Source of the DNA: Pseudorhodoferax aquiterrae
GTDB taxonomy: Bacteria; Pseudomonadota; Gammaproteobacteria; Burkholderiales; Burkholderiaceae_C
Reading direction: 5' to 3'
Assembly (NCBI RefSeq): GCF_014652235.1
Contig: NZ_BMYK01000006.1
Span: 248,001 to 312,000, forward strand
DNA length: 64,000 bases
A model generated the notes under the pieces. That model worked only from the letters and a program-made list of their open reading frames with translations. It did not search any database and was not told the DNA's origin. The stretch's first letter is position 1; each line of letters opens with the position of its first letter. The position numbers and the translations under genes were made by a program. This document shows, piece by piece, positions 49,881-59,789 of this stretch.

Positions 49881-50780
49881 ATGGCCTGGGGCCTCGTGTT
49901 CTCGGGCCAGGGCGGTCAGCATCCGGGCATGCTGCCCTGGCTGGCCGAGGACGGGCTCACGCGCAGCGTCGCCGCGCGGCTGGGCGTGGCCGACTGGCGC
50001 ACGGCCCTGGCCGACGCCGCGTGGGGCGCACGCAATGCCCACGCCCAGTGCCTGCTGACCGGGCTGGCACTGGCGGCCTGGTCACAGCTGGCGCCGCGGG
50101 TGCCGGCGCCCGCAGCCATTGCCGGCTACAGCGTGGGCGAGCTGGCGGCCTTCAGCGCAGCCGGCGTGTTCGATGCCGCCACGGCGCTGGACCTGGCGCA
50201 GACGCGGGCTGCCGCGATGGACCGCTGTGCCGCCTCAACACCGGGGGGGCTGCTGGGCTTGAGCCAGTGCGCACCGGCCCTGCTGGAGCGGCTGCTGGCT
50301 GCGGGCGGCCTGGCCATCGCGATCCGCAACGGCATCGACAGCGTGGTGCTGGGCGGCCCGCCCGCCGCGCTCGCGTGGGCCGAGGCGGCGGCCCAGGCGG
50401 CTGGCGCGCACGCCACGCTGTTGCGCGTGGCAGTGGCCTCGCACACGCCGGCCATGCAGCCCGCGGCCGCAGAATTCGCCGAGCATCTGGCGGGCCTGGC
50501 GCTGGCGCGCCCGCACACGCCGCTGTTCAGCAACGCGGCCGACCGCGTCGCCAGCGCCGCGCAGGCCCGCCAGGCGCTGGCCGCGCAGATCGCCACCACG
50601 GTGCGCTGGGACGAGTGCATGGACAACCTGCAGGCGCGTGGTGTCGACCGCGTGCTGGAGATCGGCGCCGGCCAGGCGCTGGCGCGGCTGTGGAACCAGC
50701 GCCACCCCGGCGTGCCGGCGCGCGCGGCCGACGAGTTCCGCAGTGCCCAGGCCATCGCCGCATGGCTCACGCGGGTCTGA
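49881..50780 (+). CDS. mdcH: Malonate decarboxylase-associated malonyl-CoA:ACP transacylase
   Basis: A 299-residue acyltransferase of the FabD type. FSGQGGQHPGML is the N-terminal oxyanion segment, AGYSVGELAAFSAAG holds the nucleophile Ser (about residue 91), and ASHTPAMQPAA the catalytic His (about 195). It charges the carrier protein with malonyl to start or repair the cycle. It is the last gene of the operon; no clear terminator follows. Confidence 0.93.
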   Translation: MAWGLVFSGQGGQHPGMLPWLAEDGLTRSVAARLGVADWRTALADAAWGARNAHAQCLLTGLALAAWSQLAPRVPAPAAIAGYSVGELAAFSAAGVFDAATALDLAQTRAAAMDRCAASTPGGLLGLSQCAPALLERLLAAGGLAIAIRNGIDSVVLGGPPAALAWAEAAAQAAGAHATLLRVAVASHTPAMQPAAAEFAEHLAGLALARPHTPLFSNAADRVASAAQARQALAAQIATTVRWDECMDNLQARGVDRVLEIGAGQALARLWNQRHPGVPARAADEFRSAQAIAAWLTRV

Positions 50781-50847
50781 GTCCTGCTGCCTGACACCGC
50801 GCCGGCCTTGTGGTGCAATGCCCTCTTTGCGCCTGGAGTGCCCCGCC

Positions 50848-52314
50848 ATGAACGCCCGTGTTCCCGCCAACGTGCTCGATGCCAGCGCCGCGCTGACCCA
50901 TGCCACGCGTGCCTGGGACGATGACATCGTCCGCCAGCTGACCGACTACATCGCCATTCCCGCCAAGTCGCCGTCCTTCGACCCGGACTGGGCCCGGCAT
51001 GGCCACCTGGACACCGTGCTGCGCAACGCCGCGGCCTGGGTCGAGGGGCAGAAGGTGCCGGGCCTGCAGCTCGAGATCGTGCGCCTGGAAGGCCGCACGC
51101 CGGTGCTGTTCTTCGAGATCCCGGCCAGCGGAACGGCCGCCACACAGACCGTGCTGATGTACGGCCACCTGGACAAGCAGCCCGAGTTCAACGGCTGGCG
51201 CCGCGACCTCGGCCCCTGGACGCCCAAGTACGAGGACGGCAAGCTCTACGGCCGCGGCGGTGCCGACGACGGCTACGCGGTCTACGCCAGCATCGCCGCC
51301 GTGCAGGCGCTCAAGGCGCAGAACGCGCCGCACCCGCGCATCGTGGGCCTGATCGAGACCTGCGAGGAAAGCGGCTCGCACGACCTCCTGCCCTACGTGG
51401 ACGCGCTGCGATCGCGCCTGGGCGACGTGGCGCTCGTGGTCTGCCTGGATTCGGGCGCCGGCAACTACGACCAGCTCTGGCTCACGACCAGCCTGCGCGG
51501 CATGGCCAGCGGCGTGCTCAAGGTCGAGATCCTGACCGAGGGCGTGCATTCGGGCGACGCCTCGGGCCTCGTGCCCTCGAGCTTTCGCATCATGCGCCAG
51601 GTGCTGGACCGGCTGGAGGACAGCGCCACCGGCCGCCTGCTGCCGGCCAGCTTCCACTGCGAGGTGCCGGCCGAGCGCCTGGCCCAGGCGCAGGCCACGG
51701 CCGCCATCCTGGGCGACGAGATCTACAAGCGCTTTCCCTGGGCGCACTACGACTGCGGCGGCGCCGTGCAGACCGCGCTGCCCACCACCACCGACCCGGT
51801 GCAGGCGCTGCTCAACCGCACCTGGATGCCCACGCTGTCGGTGACGGGTGCCGAGGGCTTCCCCGAACTGCGCAACGCCGGCAACGTGCTGCGGCCCTAC
51901 ACCGCGTTCAAGCTCTCGCTGCGGCTGCCGCCGCTGGTCGATGCCGCCGCAGCGGTGCAGGAACTCAAGGCGCTGCTCGAAGACAACGCACCCTACCAGG
52001 CCCGCGTGACCTTCCAGGGCGAGGGTGGCGCCACGGGCTGGAACGCGCCGGCCACGGCGCCCTGGTTCGAGAACGCGCTGAATGCGGCTTCGCAGGCCCA
52101 TTTCGGCGCGCCTTGCGGCTACATCGGCCAGGGCGGCACGATCCCGCTCATGAACATGCTGTCGGCAGGATTTCCCACGGCGCAGATGATGGTCTGCGGG
52201 GTGCTGGGCCCCAGGAGCAATGCCCACGGGCCCAACGAGTTCCTGCATGTGCCCTACGCCAAGAAGCTCACGGCGGCGGTGGCACAGGTGATCGCGGCCT
52301 TCCCGGCCGCATAA
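50848..52314 (+). CDS. M20-family dipeptidase
   Basis: A 488-residue M20 metallopeptidase of the large dipeptidase type. Metal-site motifs: LMYGHLDKQPE (His/Asp, about residue 106), YGRGGADDGYA (about 138), IETCEESGSHD (Glu pair, about 172), VVCLDSGAG (Asp ligand), and a C-terminal NAHGPNEFLHV with the last His. A lid domain carries EGVHSGDASG. It probably cleaves dipeptides with broad specificity. GGAG lies about 8 nt before the ATG. It follows mdcH by 67 bp and is convergent with the YidB-like gene. Confidence 0.9.
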   Translation: MNARVPANVLDASAALTHATRAWDDDIVRQLTDYIAIPAKSPSFDPDWARHGHLDTVLRNAAAWVEGQKVPGLQLEIVRLEGRTPVLFFEIPASGTAATQTVLMYGHLDKQPEFNGWRRDLGPWTPKYEDGKLYGRGGADDGYAVYASIAAVQALKAQNAPHPRIVGLIETCEESGSHDLLPYVDALRSRLGDVALVVCLDSGAGNYDQLWLTTSLRGMASGVLKVEILTEGVHSGDASGLVPSSFRIMRQVLDRLEDSATGRLLPASFHCEVPAERLAQAQATAAILGDEIYKRFPWAHYDCGGAVQTALPTTTDPVQALLNRTWMPTLSVTGAEGFPELRNAGNVLRPYTAFKLSLRLPPLVDAAAAVQELKALLEDNAPYQARVTFQGEGGATGWNAPATAPWFENALNAASQAHFGAPCGYIGQGGTIPLMNMLSAGFPTAQMMVCGVLGPRSNAHGPNEFLHVPYAKKLTAAVAQVIAAFPAA

Positions 52315-52320
52315 GCCGCT

Positions 52321-52821
52321 TCAGCGGCGCTGGCCGAAGGCTTCGAGCATCCCGAACAGGCCTTCGTTGCCGCCGCCCTCGCCGCCTTGCGGCAGTTGGC
52401 CCTGGGGCGTCATCTGATCGACCAGGCCGGGCAGGATCTGCGAGAGCTGGCTGGCCAGGTCGCCGCCACCCATGCCCAGTTGCGCGCCGAGCTCGGAGAG
52501 ACGGTCCTGGCCGAACACCTGGCCCAGCTGGTCGGCCGACACGGGGCGGTTCTGGCCCGTGCCGATCCACGAGCCCAGCACGTCGCCCAGGCCGGCCTGG
52601 TTGAACTGCTCGACCAGCCCGCCCAGCGGGCCGCCCTGGGCCTGGGCCGAGCGGCCCTGGCCGCCCATCAGCAGGCCCATGATGACCTGCAGCAGCTGAG
52701 GATTGCTGGCCAGCGCGCCGAGCAGGCCGCCCAGGCCGCCTTCGGTGTTCGCACCGGGCTGTTGGGGTGAAGACTGGCCGCCGTTCAGGACGGAACCGAG
52801 CACGGAATCGAGAAGGCCCAT
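52321..52821 (-). CDS. YidB/DUF937-family protein
   Basis: A 166-residue Gly/Gln/Leu-rich protein. It opens with MGLLDSVLGSVLNGGQ, and has the family core VEQFNQAGLGDVLGSWIGTG followed by GQDRLSELGAQLGMGGGDLA, as in YidB. The family is of unknown function. The N-terminal third is low complexity. It has its own start after a short gap to the MFS gene on the same strand and a stop 6 bp from the convergent dipeptidase. Confidence 0.9.
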   Translation of the reverse strand: MGLLDSVLGSVLNGGQSSPQQPGANTEGGLGGLLGALASNPQLLQVIMGLLMGGQGRSAQAQGGPLGGLVEQFNQAGLGDVLGSWIGTGQNRPVSADQLGQVFGQDRLSELGAQLGMGGGDLASQLSQILPGLVDQMTPQGQLPQGGEGGGNEGLFGMLEAFGQRR

Positions 52822-52886
52822 GGTTGCCTCGCAGATGGTGAACAAGGGGTGGGCATTGTGCGGCTGTGCCGTGTATACATGTGCAA

Positions 52887-54059
52887 CTATTTCACGCTGG
52901 CCGGGCGCCGGCGCGCGGCCAGCCAGACCAGGCCGGCGGCCGTGAGCGCCACCGGCACCAGCGAGCCGTAGTTCAGCAGCGTCCAGCCGCGCGTGGTGAC
53001 CAGCAGACCCGAGGCGAACGAGGTCAGCGCGAGCGTGGCGAACATGCAGAAGTTCAGCACCGCCTGCGCCTTGTCCTTCTCCTCGGCGGTGTAGGCCTGC
53101 AGCGACAAGGTCGTGGCGCCCGTGAACAGGAAGTTCCAGCCCACGCCGAGCGCGAACAGCGCGACCAGGAAATGGTGCAGTTCCACCCCCGACAGCGCCA
53201 TGGCGATGCAGGCCAGGTTCAGCGCCAGGCCCGCGGCCATGACGGGCAGCGCGCCGAAGCGCTTGATCAGGTGGCCCGTGAAGAAGCCCGGCGCGAACAT
53301 GCCGATGACATGCCACTCCAGCACCAGCGCGGCCGCGGAGAACGGCAGCCCGCATTGCTGCATGGCGATGGGCGTGGCCGCCATCAGCAGGTTCATGACG
53401 CCGTAGCCCAGCGAGCCGGCCAGCGCCGCGACGATGAACACGGGCTGGCGCACGATCTCGGCGAGCGGCCGCCCGCCGGCGCCGCCCTGCTGCGCCGCGG
53501 GCACGGGCGGAAAGCGGATGAAGGCCAGCAGCAGGGCCGACAGCAGGGCCGCCACGGCCAGCGCCACATAGGCCCCCGCGAAGGGCACGGCGAACCATTC
53601 GCGCGTGGCATTGGCCAGGTTCGGCCCGACGATGCCGCCCAGCAGGCCACCGGCCATGACCAGCGACACGGCCTTCTCGCGCTGCGGCGCGGCCGCCAGT
53701 TCGGCCGCGGCGAAGCGGTACAGGCTGGCGTTGGCGTTGTAGTAGCCGGCCACGACGGTGGCGCCGCACAGCAGCCAGAAATCGCGCGCCAGCACCGCGT
53801 ACAGGCACAGCAGCGCCGAAGCGCAGGCGACCGCCAGGCCGAGCAGGAAGGAGCGCTTGCGGCCCCAGCGCCGCTGCGTGCGCGCGACCAGGCCGGTGCT
53901 CAGCGCGCCGCCGACCACGTAGCCCATCACGGGCAGGGTCGCCATCCAGCCCAGCGGCGCCAGCGACCAGCCGACCAGGCCGTTGATGGCGATGAAGGTC
54001 ACGTTGTTGACCAGGAACAGCGCCTGGCACAGGGCGAGCAGCCAGAGGTTGCGGTTCAC
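52887..54059 (-). CDS. MFS transporter
   Basis: A 390-residue inner-membrane carrier with about 12 predicted helices in two halves. The loop 2-3 region has the MFS-type motif in VARTQRRWGRKRSFLLG, and the second half begins near residue 210 (FIVAALAGSLGYGVMNLLM). No substrate can be deduced. It starts with GTG, 13 bp after the rsmE stop, so it is in the amgK-rsmE transcript. Drug or metabolite efflux is plausible by family only. Confidence 0.85.
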   Translation of the reverse strand: MNRNLWLLALCQALFLVNNVTFIAINGLVGWSLAPLGWMATLPVMGYVVGGALSTGLVARTQRRWGRKRSFLLGLAVACASALLCLYAVLARDFWLLCGATVVAGYYNANASLYRFAAAELAAAPQREKAVSLVMAGGLLGGIVGPNLANATREWFAVPFAGAYVALAVAALLSALLLAFIRFPPVPAAQQGGAGGRPLAEIVRQPVFIVAALAGSLGYGVMNLLMAATPIAMQQCGLPFSAAALVLEWHVIGMFAPGFFTGHLIKRFGALPVMAAGLALNLACIAMALSGVELHHFLVALFALGVGWNFLFTGATTLSLQAYTAEEKDKAQAVLNFCMFATLALTSFASGLLVTTRGWTLLNYGSLVPVALTAAGLVWLAARRRPASVK

Positions 54060-54072
54060 GGCCGGCCCCCCT

Positions 54073-54786
54073 TCAGCCCTGCAATGCCGCGAGTGCGGCC
54101 AGCGGCGCGGTTTCGGCGCGCAGCACGCGCGGGCCCAGCGTCAGCGCGGCGAAGCCGGCGGCGGTGGCCAGGTCTTCCTCCTCGGCCGTGAGGCCGCCTT
54201 CGGGCCCGTTGAGCAGGGTGACGGCGCCGGCCGGCGCCAGCTGGCGCAGCGTGCGCGCACCGTCGCGCAGCGACAGCAGCAGCCGCTGGCCGGCATCGGC
54301 GGCCGGTGGACGCGCGAGCCAGGGCGCCAGTTCGGCCACCGGATGCACTGTCGGTACGCGGTTGCGCCCGCATTGCTCGCAGGCCGCCACGGCCACGGCC
54401 TGCCAGTGCGCGGCCTTCTTGGCCGCGCGCTCGCCCTGCAGGCGCAACACGCTGCGCGCGGAGACCAGGGGCTGCACGCTGGCGGCGCCGAGTTCGGCGG
54501 CCTTTTCGACCAGCCAGTCCATGCGGTCGTTGGCCGGCATCACGACGGCGAGGTGCACGGCCTGGGGCATCTCCCGCTCGATGGCATGGTGGGTGCCCAC
54601 GGCGACCTGCACCTCGCTGCGGCCCATCTGGGTGACGGTGGCCTCGAATTCACCGCCTTCGCCGTTGAACAGCGTCAGTGCATCGCCGGGCTGCAGGCGC
54701 AGCACCTGCACGTGGCGCGCGGCGCCGGCGGGCAGGGCCAGCGACAGGCCGCTGGCCAGCGCACAGGCACAGTGGATGCGCGGCAT
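54073..54786 (-). CDS. rsmE: 16S rRNA (uracil1498-N3)-methyltransferase
   Basis: A 237-residue SPOUT-fold methyltransferase. The N-terminal PUA-like part has RHVQVLRLQPGDALTLFNGE; the knot region has LLNGPEGGLTAEEEDLA (about residues 188-204) and LGPRVLRAETAPLAAL near the end, the RsmE signature for S-adenosylmethionine binding. It methylates N3 of U1498 in 16S rRNA. It follows amgK by 9 bp on the same strand. Confidence 0.93.
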   Translation of the reverse strand: MPRIHCACALASGLSLALPAGAARHVQVLRLQPGDALTLFNGEGGEFEATVTQMGRSEVQVAVGTHHAIEREMPQAVHLAVVMPANDRMDWLVEKAAELGAASVQPLVSARSVLRLQGERAAKKAAHWQAVAVAACEQCGRNRVPTVHPVAELAPWLARPPAADAGQRLLLSLRDGARTLRQLAPAGAVTLLNGPEGGLTAEEEDLATAAGFAALTLGPRVLRAETAPLAALAALQG

Positions 54787-54795
54787 GGCTGCCGG

Positions 54796-55917
54796 CTACA
54801 TCCGGCCGTAGGCGAAGCCCGTGACGGGCTCGGTGCCTTCGATCTGGTCGACGAGGCGCAGCAGCGGCGCGAGCTCGCGGTAGCGCCCGGCCGTCGCGCG
54901 GATGTAGCCGATGAAGCGCGGCGTGTCCGCCAGGTACTGCGGCTTGCCGTCGCGCAAGGTGAGCCGCGCGAAGATGCCGGCCACCTTGAGGTGGCGCTGC
55001 AGGCCCATCCATTCCACGGCGCGGTAGAAGGCGCCGAAGTCGTCGCCCCAGCCCGAGGCGCTGCGCTCGCCCAGCAGACCGGCCTTCTTCGCCTCCTGCC
55101 AGTAGCGCACGGTGATGTCGAGCACGAAGTCCTCGTCCCAGCTCAGGAAGGCATCGCGCATGAGGCAGGCGATGTCGTAGGTGATGGGGCCGTACAACGC
55201 GTCCTGGAAGTCCAGCACGCCCAGGCGCGTGGCGTCGCCGGGCAGCAGCATGAGGTTGCGCGGCATGAAGTCGCGGTGCACGTAGACGCTGGGCGCGGCG
55301 AGGTTCTCGGCCACGATGGCGGTGAAGGCCTGCTCCAGCGTGGCGCGCTGGGCGTCGTCCAGCACCACGCCGCGGTGCCGGGCCAAGTACCAGTCGGGAA
55401 ACAGCGCGAGTTCGCGGCGCAGCACGGCGTCGTCGTAGGCCGGCAGCACGTCGGGACGCGAGGCCAGCTGCCAGGCGATCAGCGCGTCGATGGCCTGGCG
55501 GTAGCGGCCCGCATTGGCGGCGGCGCTGGCCTGGTCCATGCCCTGCAGCATGGTCTGGGTGCCGAGGTCGGACAGCAGCAGGAAGCCTGAGGCCTGGTCC
55601 CATTCCTGCACCTCGGGCACGGTGAGGCCGGCCTCGCGCATCAGCGCGGCGATGCGCACGAAGGGTTCGCTGTTCTCCTTCTCAGGCGGCGCGTCCATGA
55701 CGATGCGGCTGCCGCCGCCGTCGGTCGCGATGCGCAGGTAACGGCGAAAGCTCGCGTCGGCGGAGGCCGGTTGCAGCGTGGCGGGGAGGAGGCGGTGGCG
55801 CGGCGCGATGGCGGCCAGCCAGCCATGGAACGCAGCTTCGCGCTGCGGGTCGGACCAGGCCACGGCTGGCGCCGTCTGCGGGCCTGGAACGCCGGTTGGT
55901 TCGGTCTTCTGGCTCAT
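54796..55917 (-). CDS. amgK: Aminoglycoside phosphotransferase-fold kinase, AmgK-like (anomeric MurNAc/GlcNAc kinase)
   Basis: A 373-residue kinase of the AmgK type, which phosphorylates N-acetylmuramate at the anomeric position in cell-wall recycling. The catalytic HRDFMPRNLMLL (Asp about residue 221) and the metal-binding LDFQDALYGPITYD match the family, as does SFRRYLRIATDGGGSRIVMD at the N terminus. It is divergent from lptD, as in many betaproteobacteria. The usual partner murU is not next to it; rsmE and an MFS gene follow. Confidence 0.88.
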   Translation of the reverse strand: MSQKTEPTGVPGPQTAPAVAWSDPQREAAFHGWLAAIAPRHRLLPATLQPASADASFRRYLRIATDGGGSRIVMDAPPEKENSEPFVRIAALMREAGLTVPEVQEWDQASGFLLLSDLGTQTMLQGMDQASAAANAGRYRQAIDALIAWQLASRPDVLPAYDDAVLRRELALFPDWYLARHRGVVLDDAQRATLEQAFTAIVAENLAAPSVYVHRDFMPRNLMLLPGDATRLGVLDFQDALYGPITYDIACLMRDAFLSWDEDFVLDITVRYWQEAKKAGLLGERSASGWGDDFGAFYRAVEWMGLQRHLKVAGIFARLTLRDGKPQYLADTPRFIGYIRATAGRYRELAPLLRLVDQIEGTEPVTGFAYGRM

Positions 55918-56010
55918 GGATAATCGATTCTACAAACCGGCTTGCCGGCAAGCCCCGGGGCTGGTGGCGGCTTCAGGCCCGCCCCTTCGTCCAACGCTAG
56001 ACTGCCCCGG

Positions 56011-58446
56011 ATGCCCGGACCGTCCCTGACTTCTTCGATGCCTCCCGTCCCTACCGTCCTGCCCGAGCGTTCTCCTGTCGGTGGTTTCGCCCTGTGCCAT
56101 GCGGCCGGCGCGGTGGCTGCGCTGGTGTTGCTGCTGGCCGCCGACGGCGCGCGCGCGCAGGCGGCCGCGGACACGGCGCCGCTGCAGCTCAAGCCCAGCG
56201 AGCGGCTGGCCGAACAGGTGCCGGCCGAACTGCGCGACCAGCTGCCGACCTTCTTTTCCGGCCAGCGCACCTCGGGCCGGCCCAACCTGGAGACCGTGAT
56301 CGAGGGCGACGCCATGATGCGGCGCGGCGACACCATGATCCAGGCCGACCGGCTCGAATACGACCAGGCCTCGGACCAGGCCAAGGCCCAGGGCCATGTG
56401 CGCATCAACCGCGCCGGCGATGTCTACGAAGGCCCGGCACTGGAACTCAAGGTCGATGCCTTCGAGGGCTTCTTCCAGAGCCCGCGCTACCAGCTGCTGC
56501 GTGCCGGCGCGCATGGGCAGGCCAGCCGCGCCGACTTCCTGGACGACAAGCGCTCGGTGCTGCACGACGCCACCTACACCACCTGCAAGCGCCAGCCCGG
56601 CCCGAGCTGGCTGCCCGATTGGGTGCTGACGGCCACCACCATGCACCTGGACACCGAGCAGGACGTGGGCGAAGCCCAGGGCGGCGTGCTGCGCTTCATG
56701 GACGTGCCGATACTGGCGCTGCCGACCTTCACCTTCCCGCTCAGCGACGCGCGCAAGTCGGGCTTCCTGCCGCCCACGGTGGCGCTGGACAACCTCAACG
56801 GCGTCGAGCTGCTGGTGCCCTACTACTGGAACATCGCACCCAACCGCGATGCCACGCTCTACCCCTCGGTCATGAGCAAACGCGGCGTCATGATGGGCGG
56901 CGAGTTCCGCTACCTGGAGCCGACCTACGCAGGCCAGCTGCGGCTGGACTACATGCCCAGCGACAAGCTGCGCGACCGCGACCGCTGGTCCTACGAGGCC
57001 AAGCATTCGGGCGTGATCCAGACCGGCATCAAGGGCCTCGGCAACCTGGCCTTCTCGCTGGACGCCAACCGCGTCAGCGACAACGACTACTGGCGCGATT
57101 TCCCGAGCACCACGACCTCGCTGACCGAGCGCCTGCGCACCACCGACGCCAACCTGCGCTGGGCGCAGGGCGACTTCTCGGCCGGTCTGCGCGCGCTCAA
57201 GTACCAGACGCTGCAGGACGTCAGCGCTCCCATCACGCCGCCGTACGATCGGTTGCCGCAGATCACGGGCCGCTATGGCCGTTACGACGTGGGCGGTTTC
57301 GACTTCTCGGTCGACGCCGACTACACGCAGTTCTCGGCCGACCGCACTTACACCCTGCAGCCCAATGCCAAGCGCGGTTTCCTGCTGGGCCAGATCAGCC
57401 GGCCCTGGGTGCGGCCGGGCTGGTTCTTCACGCCCAAGCTGCAGGTGCACGCTGCCAAGTACGAGTTCGACGCGCCGCTGGCCACCGGCGCCACCACGGC
57501 CACCCGCACCGTGCCGACCTTCAGCATCGACAGCGGCCTGGTGTTCGAACGCGACGCCAATTTCTTCGGCCGGGCCTGGCGCCAGACGCTGGAGCCGCGC
57601 GCGTTCTACGTGAACACGCCGTACCGTGAGCAGAACAGCCTGCCCATCTACGACACCAGCGCGACCGACTTCAATTTCGCGACGATCTACAGCGAGAACG
57701 CCTTCACCGGCAACGACCGCATCTCCGACAGCAACGTGCTCACGCTGGGCGTGGACACCCGCTTCCTCCAGCCGGACACGGGCGCGCAGGTGGCGCGCTT
57801 CGGCGTGGCGCAGCGCCTGCGTTTCAAGGACCAGCGCGTGTTCCTGCCGGGCGGTGCCGTCGTCGACGACCGCGTCAGCGACTTCCTGGCCGGCGCTTCG
57901 GTGAATTGGGATCCGCTGTGGTCGACCGACGCCACGGTGCAGTACAACCCCGACACGCGGCGCTCGGAGCGCTTCACGGTGTCCGGCAAGTACAGCCCGG
58001 GCAACTACCGCGTCGTCAGCACGGCCTACCGCATGCAGCGCGCCAGCAGCGGCCTGCCGGAGAGCGAGCAGGTCGACGTCGGCTGGCAATGGCCGCTCAA
58101 CGACCTCTGGGGCGACCGCGGCCAGGACCTGGGACCGGGCCGCGGCCTGGGTTCGGGCCGCTGGTACAGCGTCGGCCGGCTCGCCTACAGCCTGCAGGAC
58201 CGCCAGTTCGTGGACTCCATCATGGGCCTGGAGTACGACGGCGACTGCTGGATCGGCCGCGTCGTGGTCGAGCGCATCCAGCGCTCCAACGCCGCGGCCA
58301 ACAACAAGATCATGTTCCAGATCGAGTTCGTCGGTCTGGCGCGCCTGGGCTCCAGCCCGCTCAAGACCCTGCGCGACAACATTCCCCGCTACCAGTTCCT
58401 GCGCGAGCAGGTGACCACATCGAGCCGGTTCGGCTCCTACGAGTGA
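56011..58446 (+). CDS. lptD: LPS-assembly protein LptD
   Basis: An 811-residue outer-membrane protein. After a signal peptide (hydrophobic about residues 34-47, cleavage near ARA/Q), an OstA/LptA-like beta-jellyroll begins with VIEGDAMMRRGDTMIQADRL, followed by the C-terminal beta-barrel (from about residue 230) that ends in VTTSSRFGSYE. It inserts LPS into the outer leaflet with LptE. The ATG at 56011 leaves a long, basic leader; the Met at 56038 is an alternative start. surA overlaps its end (TGATG). Confidence 0.93.
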   Translation: MPGPSLTSSMPPVPTVLPERSPVGGFALCHAAGAVAALVLLLAADGARAQAAADTAPLQLKPSERLAEQVPAELRDQLPTFFSGQRTSGRPNLETVIEGDAMMRRGDTMIQADRLEYDQASDQAKAQGHVRINRAGDVYEGPALELKVDAFEGFFQSPRYQLLRAGAHGQASRADFLDDKRSVLHDATYTTCKRQPGPSWLPDWVLTATTMHLDTEQDVGEAQGGVLRFMDVPILALPTFTFPLSDARKSGFLPPTVALDNLNGVELLVPYYWNIAPNRDATLYPSVMSKRGVMMGGEFRYLEPTYAGQLRLDYMPSDKLRDRDRWSYEAKHSGVIQTGIKGLGNLAFSLDANRVSDNDYWRDFPSTTTSLTERLRTTDANLRWAQGDFSAGLRALKYQTLQDVSAPITPPYDRLPQITGRYGRYDVGGFDFSVDADYTQFSADRTYTLQPNAKRGFLLGQISRPWVRPGWFFTPKLQVHAAKYEFDAPLATGATTATRTVPTFSIDSGLVFERDANFFGRAWRQTLEPRAFYVNTPYREQNSLPIYDTSATDFNFATIYSENAFTGNDRISDSNVLTLGVDTRFLQPDTGAQVARFGVAQRLRFKDQRVFLPGGAVVDDRVSDFLAGASVNWDPLWSTDATVQYNPDTRRSERFTVSGKYSPGNYRVVSTAYRMQRASSGLPESEQVDVGWQWPLNDLWGDRGQDLGPGRGLGSGRWYSVGRLAYSLQDRQFVDSIMGLEYDGDCWIGRVVVERIQRSNAAANNKIMFQIEFVGLARLGSSPLKTLRDNIPRYQFLREQVTTSSRFGSYE

Positions 58447-59789
58447 TGCAACAGTCCAAGCGCCGCACGGCGCCCGCTACCTTCCTGACCGCGCTGGCAT
58501 TGGCCGCGGCCTGCTGGACCGCGCTGCCCAGCGCGGCGCAGGCCCAGGGCGCGGCGCGCGCGTCCGACTTCATCGTGGCCGTGGTCAATTCCGAGCCCAT
58601 CACCAACCTGGAGGTGCAGCGCCGCGTCGCGCGCCTCAACATGCAACTGCGCCAGCAGGGCGGGCGCATGCCCTCCCAGGCGGAGCTGTCGCGCCAGGCA
58701 CTGGAAAGCCTGGTCGTGGAGCGCGCGCAGTTGCAGCAGGCGCGCGAGATGGGCTTGAAGGTCGACGAGGCCGCCATCAACCTGGCCGAGCAGAACGTGG
58801 CGCGGCAGAACCAGATCGACGTGGCCGAGCTGCGCCGGCGCATCGTGCAGGACGGGATGACGACCGCGCAGTTCCGCAACGACCTGCGCGACCAGATCCT
58901 GATGTCGCGCCTGCGCGACCGCGAGCTCGATTCGCGCGTGCGCGTGAGCGATGCCGAAGTCGAGCAATACCTGCGCGAGCAGACGGATGCCGCCACGCCG
59001 GCGGCACCCACCGAGCTGAACCTGGCCCAGGTGCTGGTGGCCGTGCCCGAGAACGCCACGGCGGAGCAGGTTGCCGAGCGGCAGGCACGGGCGCAGGAGG
59101 TGGAAAAGCGCGCGCGTGCCGGCGAGGACTTCGCGGCGCTGGCGCGCAGCTTCTCCGACGCGCCGGACGCACGGGCCTCCGGTGGCGAGATGGGCCTGCG
59201 CAGCCCCGACCGCTATCCCGAGCTGTTCCTGCAGGCCACGGCCCAGCTGCCGGCAGGCGGCATCACGGCGCCGGTGCGCTCCGGCGCGGGCTTTCACATC
59301 CTCAAGGTGCTCGACAAGCGCCAGGGTGGCCTGCTGCAGAGCATCACCCAGCAGCACGCGCGCCACATCCTGCTGCGCGTCGATGCGCAGCAGACGGAGG
59401 CCAACGCGCGCGAGCGGCTGGCCACCATGCGCCGGCGCATCGAGGCCGGCCAGGCCGACTTCGCCGCGCTGGCCCAGGCCAGCTCGCAGGACGGCAGCGC
59501 GGCGCAGGGCGGCGACCTCGGCTGGTCCAACCCCGGCCAGTTCGTGCCCGAATTCGAGGAGGTGCTCGATGCGCTGCGCCCGGGCGAAATCTCCGAGCCC
59601 ATCGTCTCGCGCTTCGGCGTGCACCTGATCCAGTTGCTGGAGCGCCGCCAGTACCAGCTCAACCCACGCGAGCAGCGCGAGGTGGCGCGCAACATGGTGC
59701 GTGAACGCAAGATGGACGAGGCCTACCGCAGTTGGCTGCAGGAATTGCGCGGCCGCGCCTACGTCGAGCTGCGCCAGGCACCGCAGTGA
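58446..59789 (+). CDS. surA: Periplasmic peptidyl-prolyl isomerase/chaperone SurA
   Basis: A 447-residue outer-membrane protein chaperone. The signal peptide (about 1-33, cleavage near AQA/Q) is followed by an N-terminal helical domain ([20 protein letters not shown]), two parvulin domains (about residues 180-290 and 300-405, each with the GGEMGLRSP or [12 protein letters not shown] motif), and a C-terminal helix. It helps fold LptD and porins. Overlap with lptD at the start and with rsmA at the end (GTGA) shows a tight operon. Confidence 0.95.
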   Translation: MQQSKRRTAPATFLTALALAAACWTALPSAAQAQGAARASDFIVAVVNSEPITNLEVQRRVARLNMQLRQQGGRMPSQAELSRQALESLVVERAQLQQAREMGLKVDEAAINLAEQNVARQNQIDVAELRRRIVQDGMTTAQFRNDLRDQILMSRLRDRELDSRVRVSDAEVEQYLREQTDAATPAAPTELNLAQVLVAVPENATAEQVAERQARAQEVEKRARAGEDFAALARSFSDAPDARASGGEMGLRSPDRYPELFLQATAQLPAGGITAPVRSGAGFHILKVLDKRQGGLLQSITQQHARHILLRVDAQQTEANARERLATMRRRIEAGQADFAALAQASSQDGSAAQGGDLGWSNPGQFVPEFEEVLDALRPGEISEPIVSRFGVHLIQLLERRQYQLNPREQREVARNMVRERKMDEAYRSWLQELRGRAYVELRQAPQ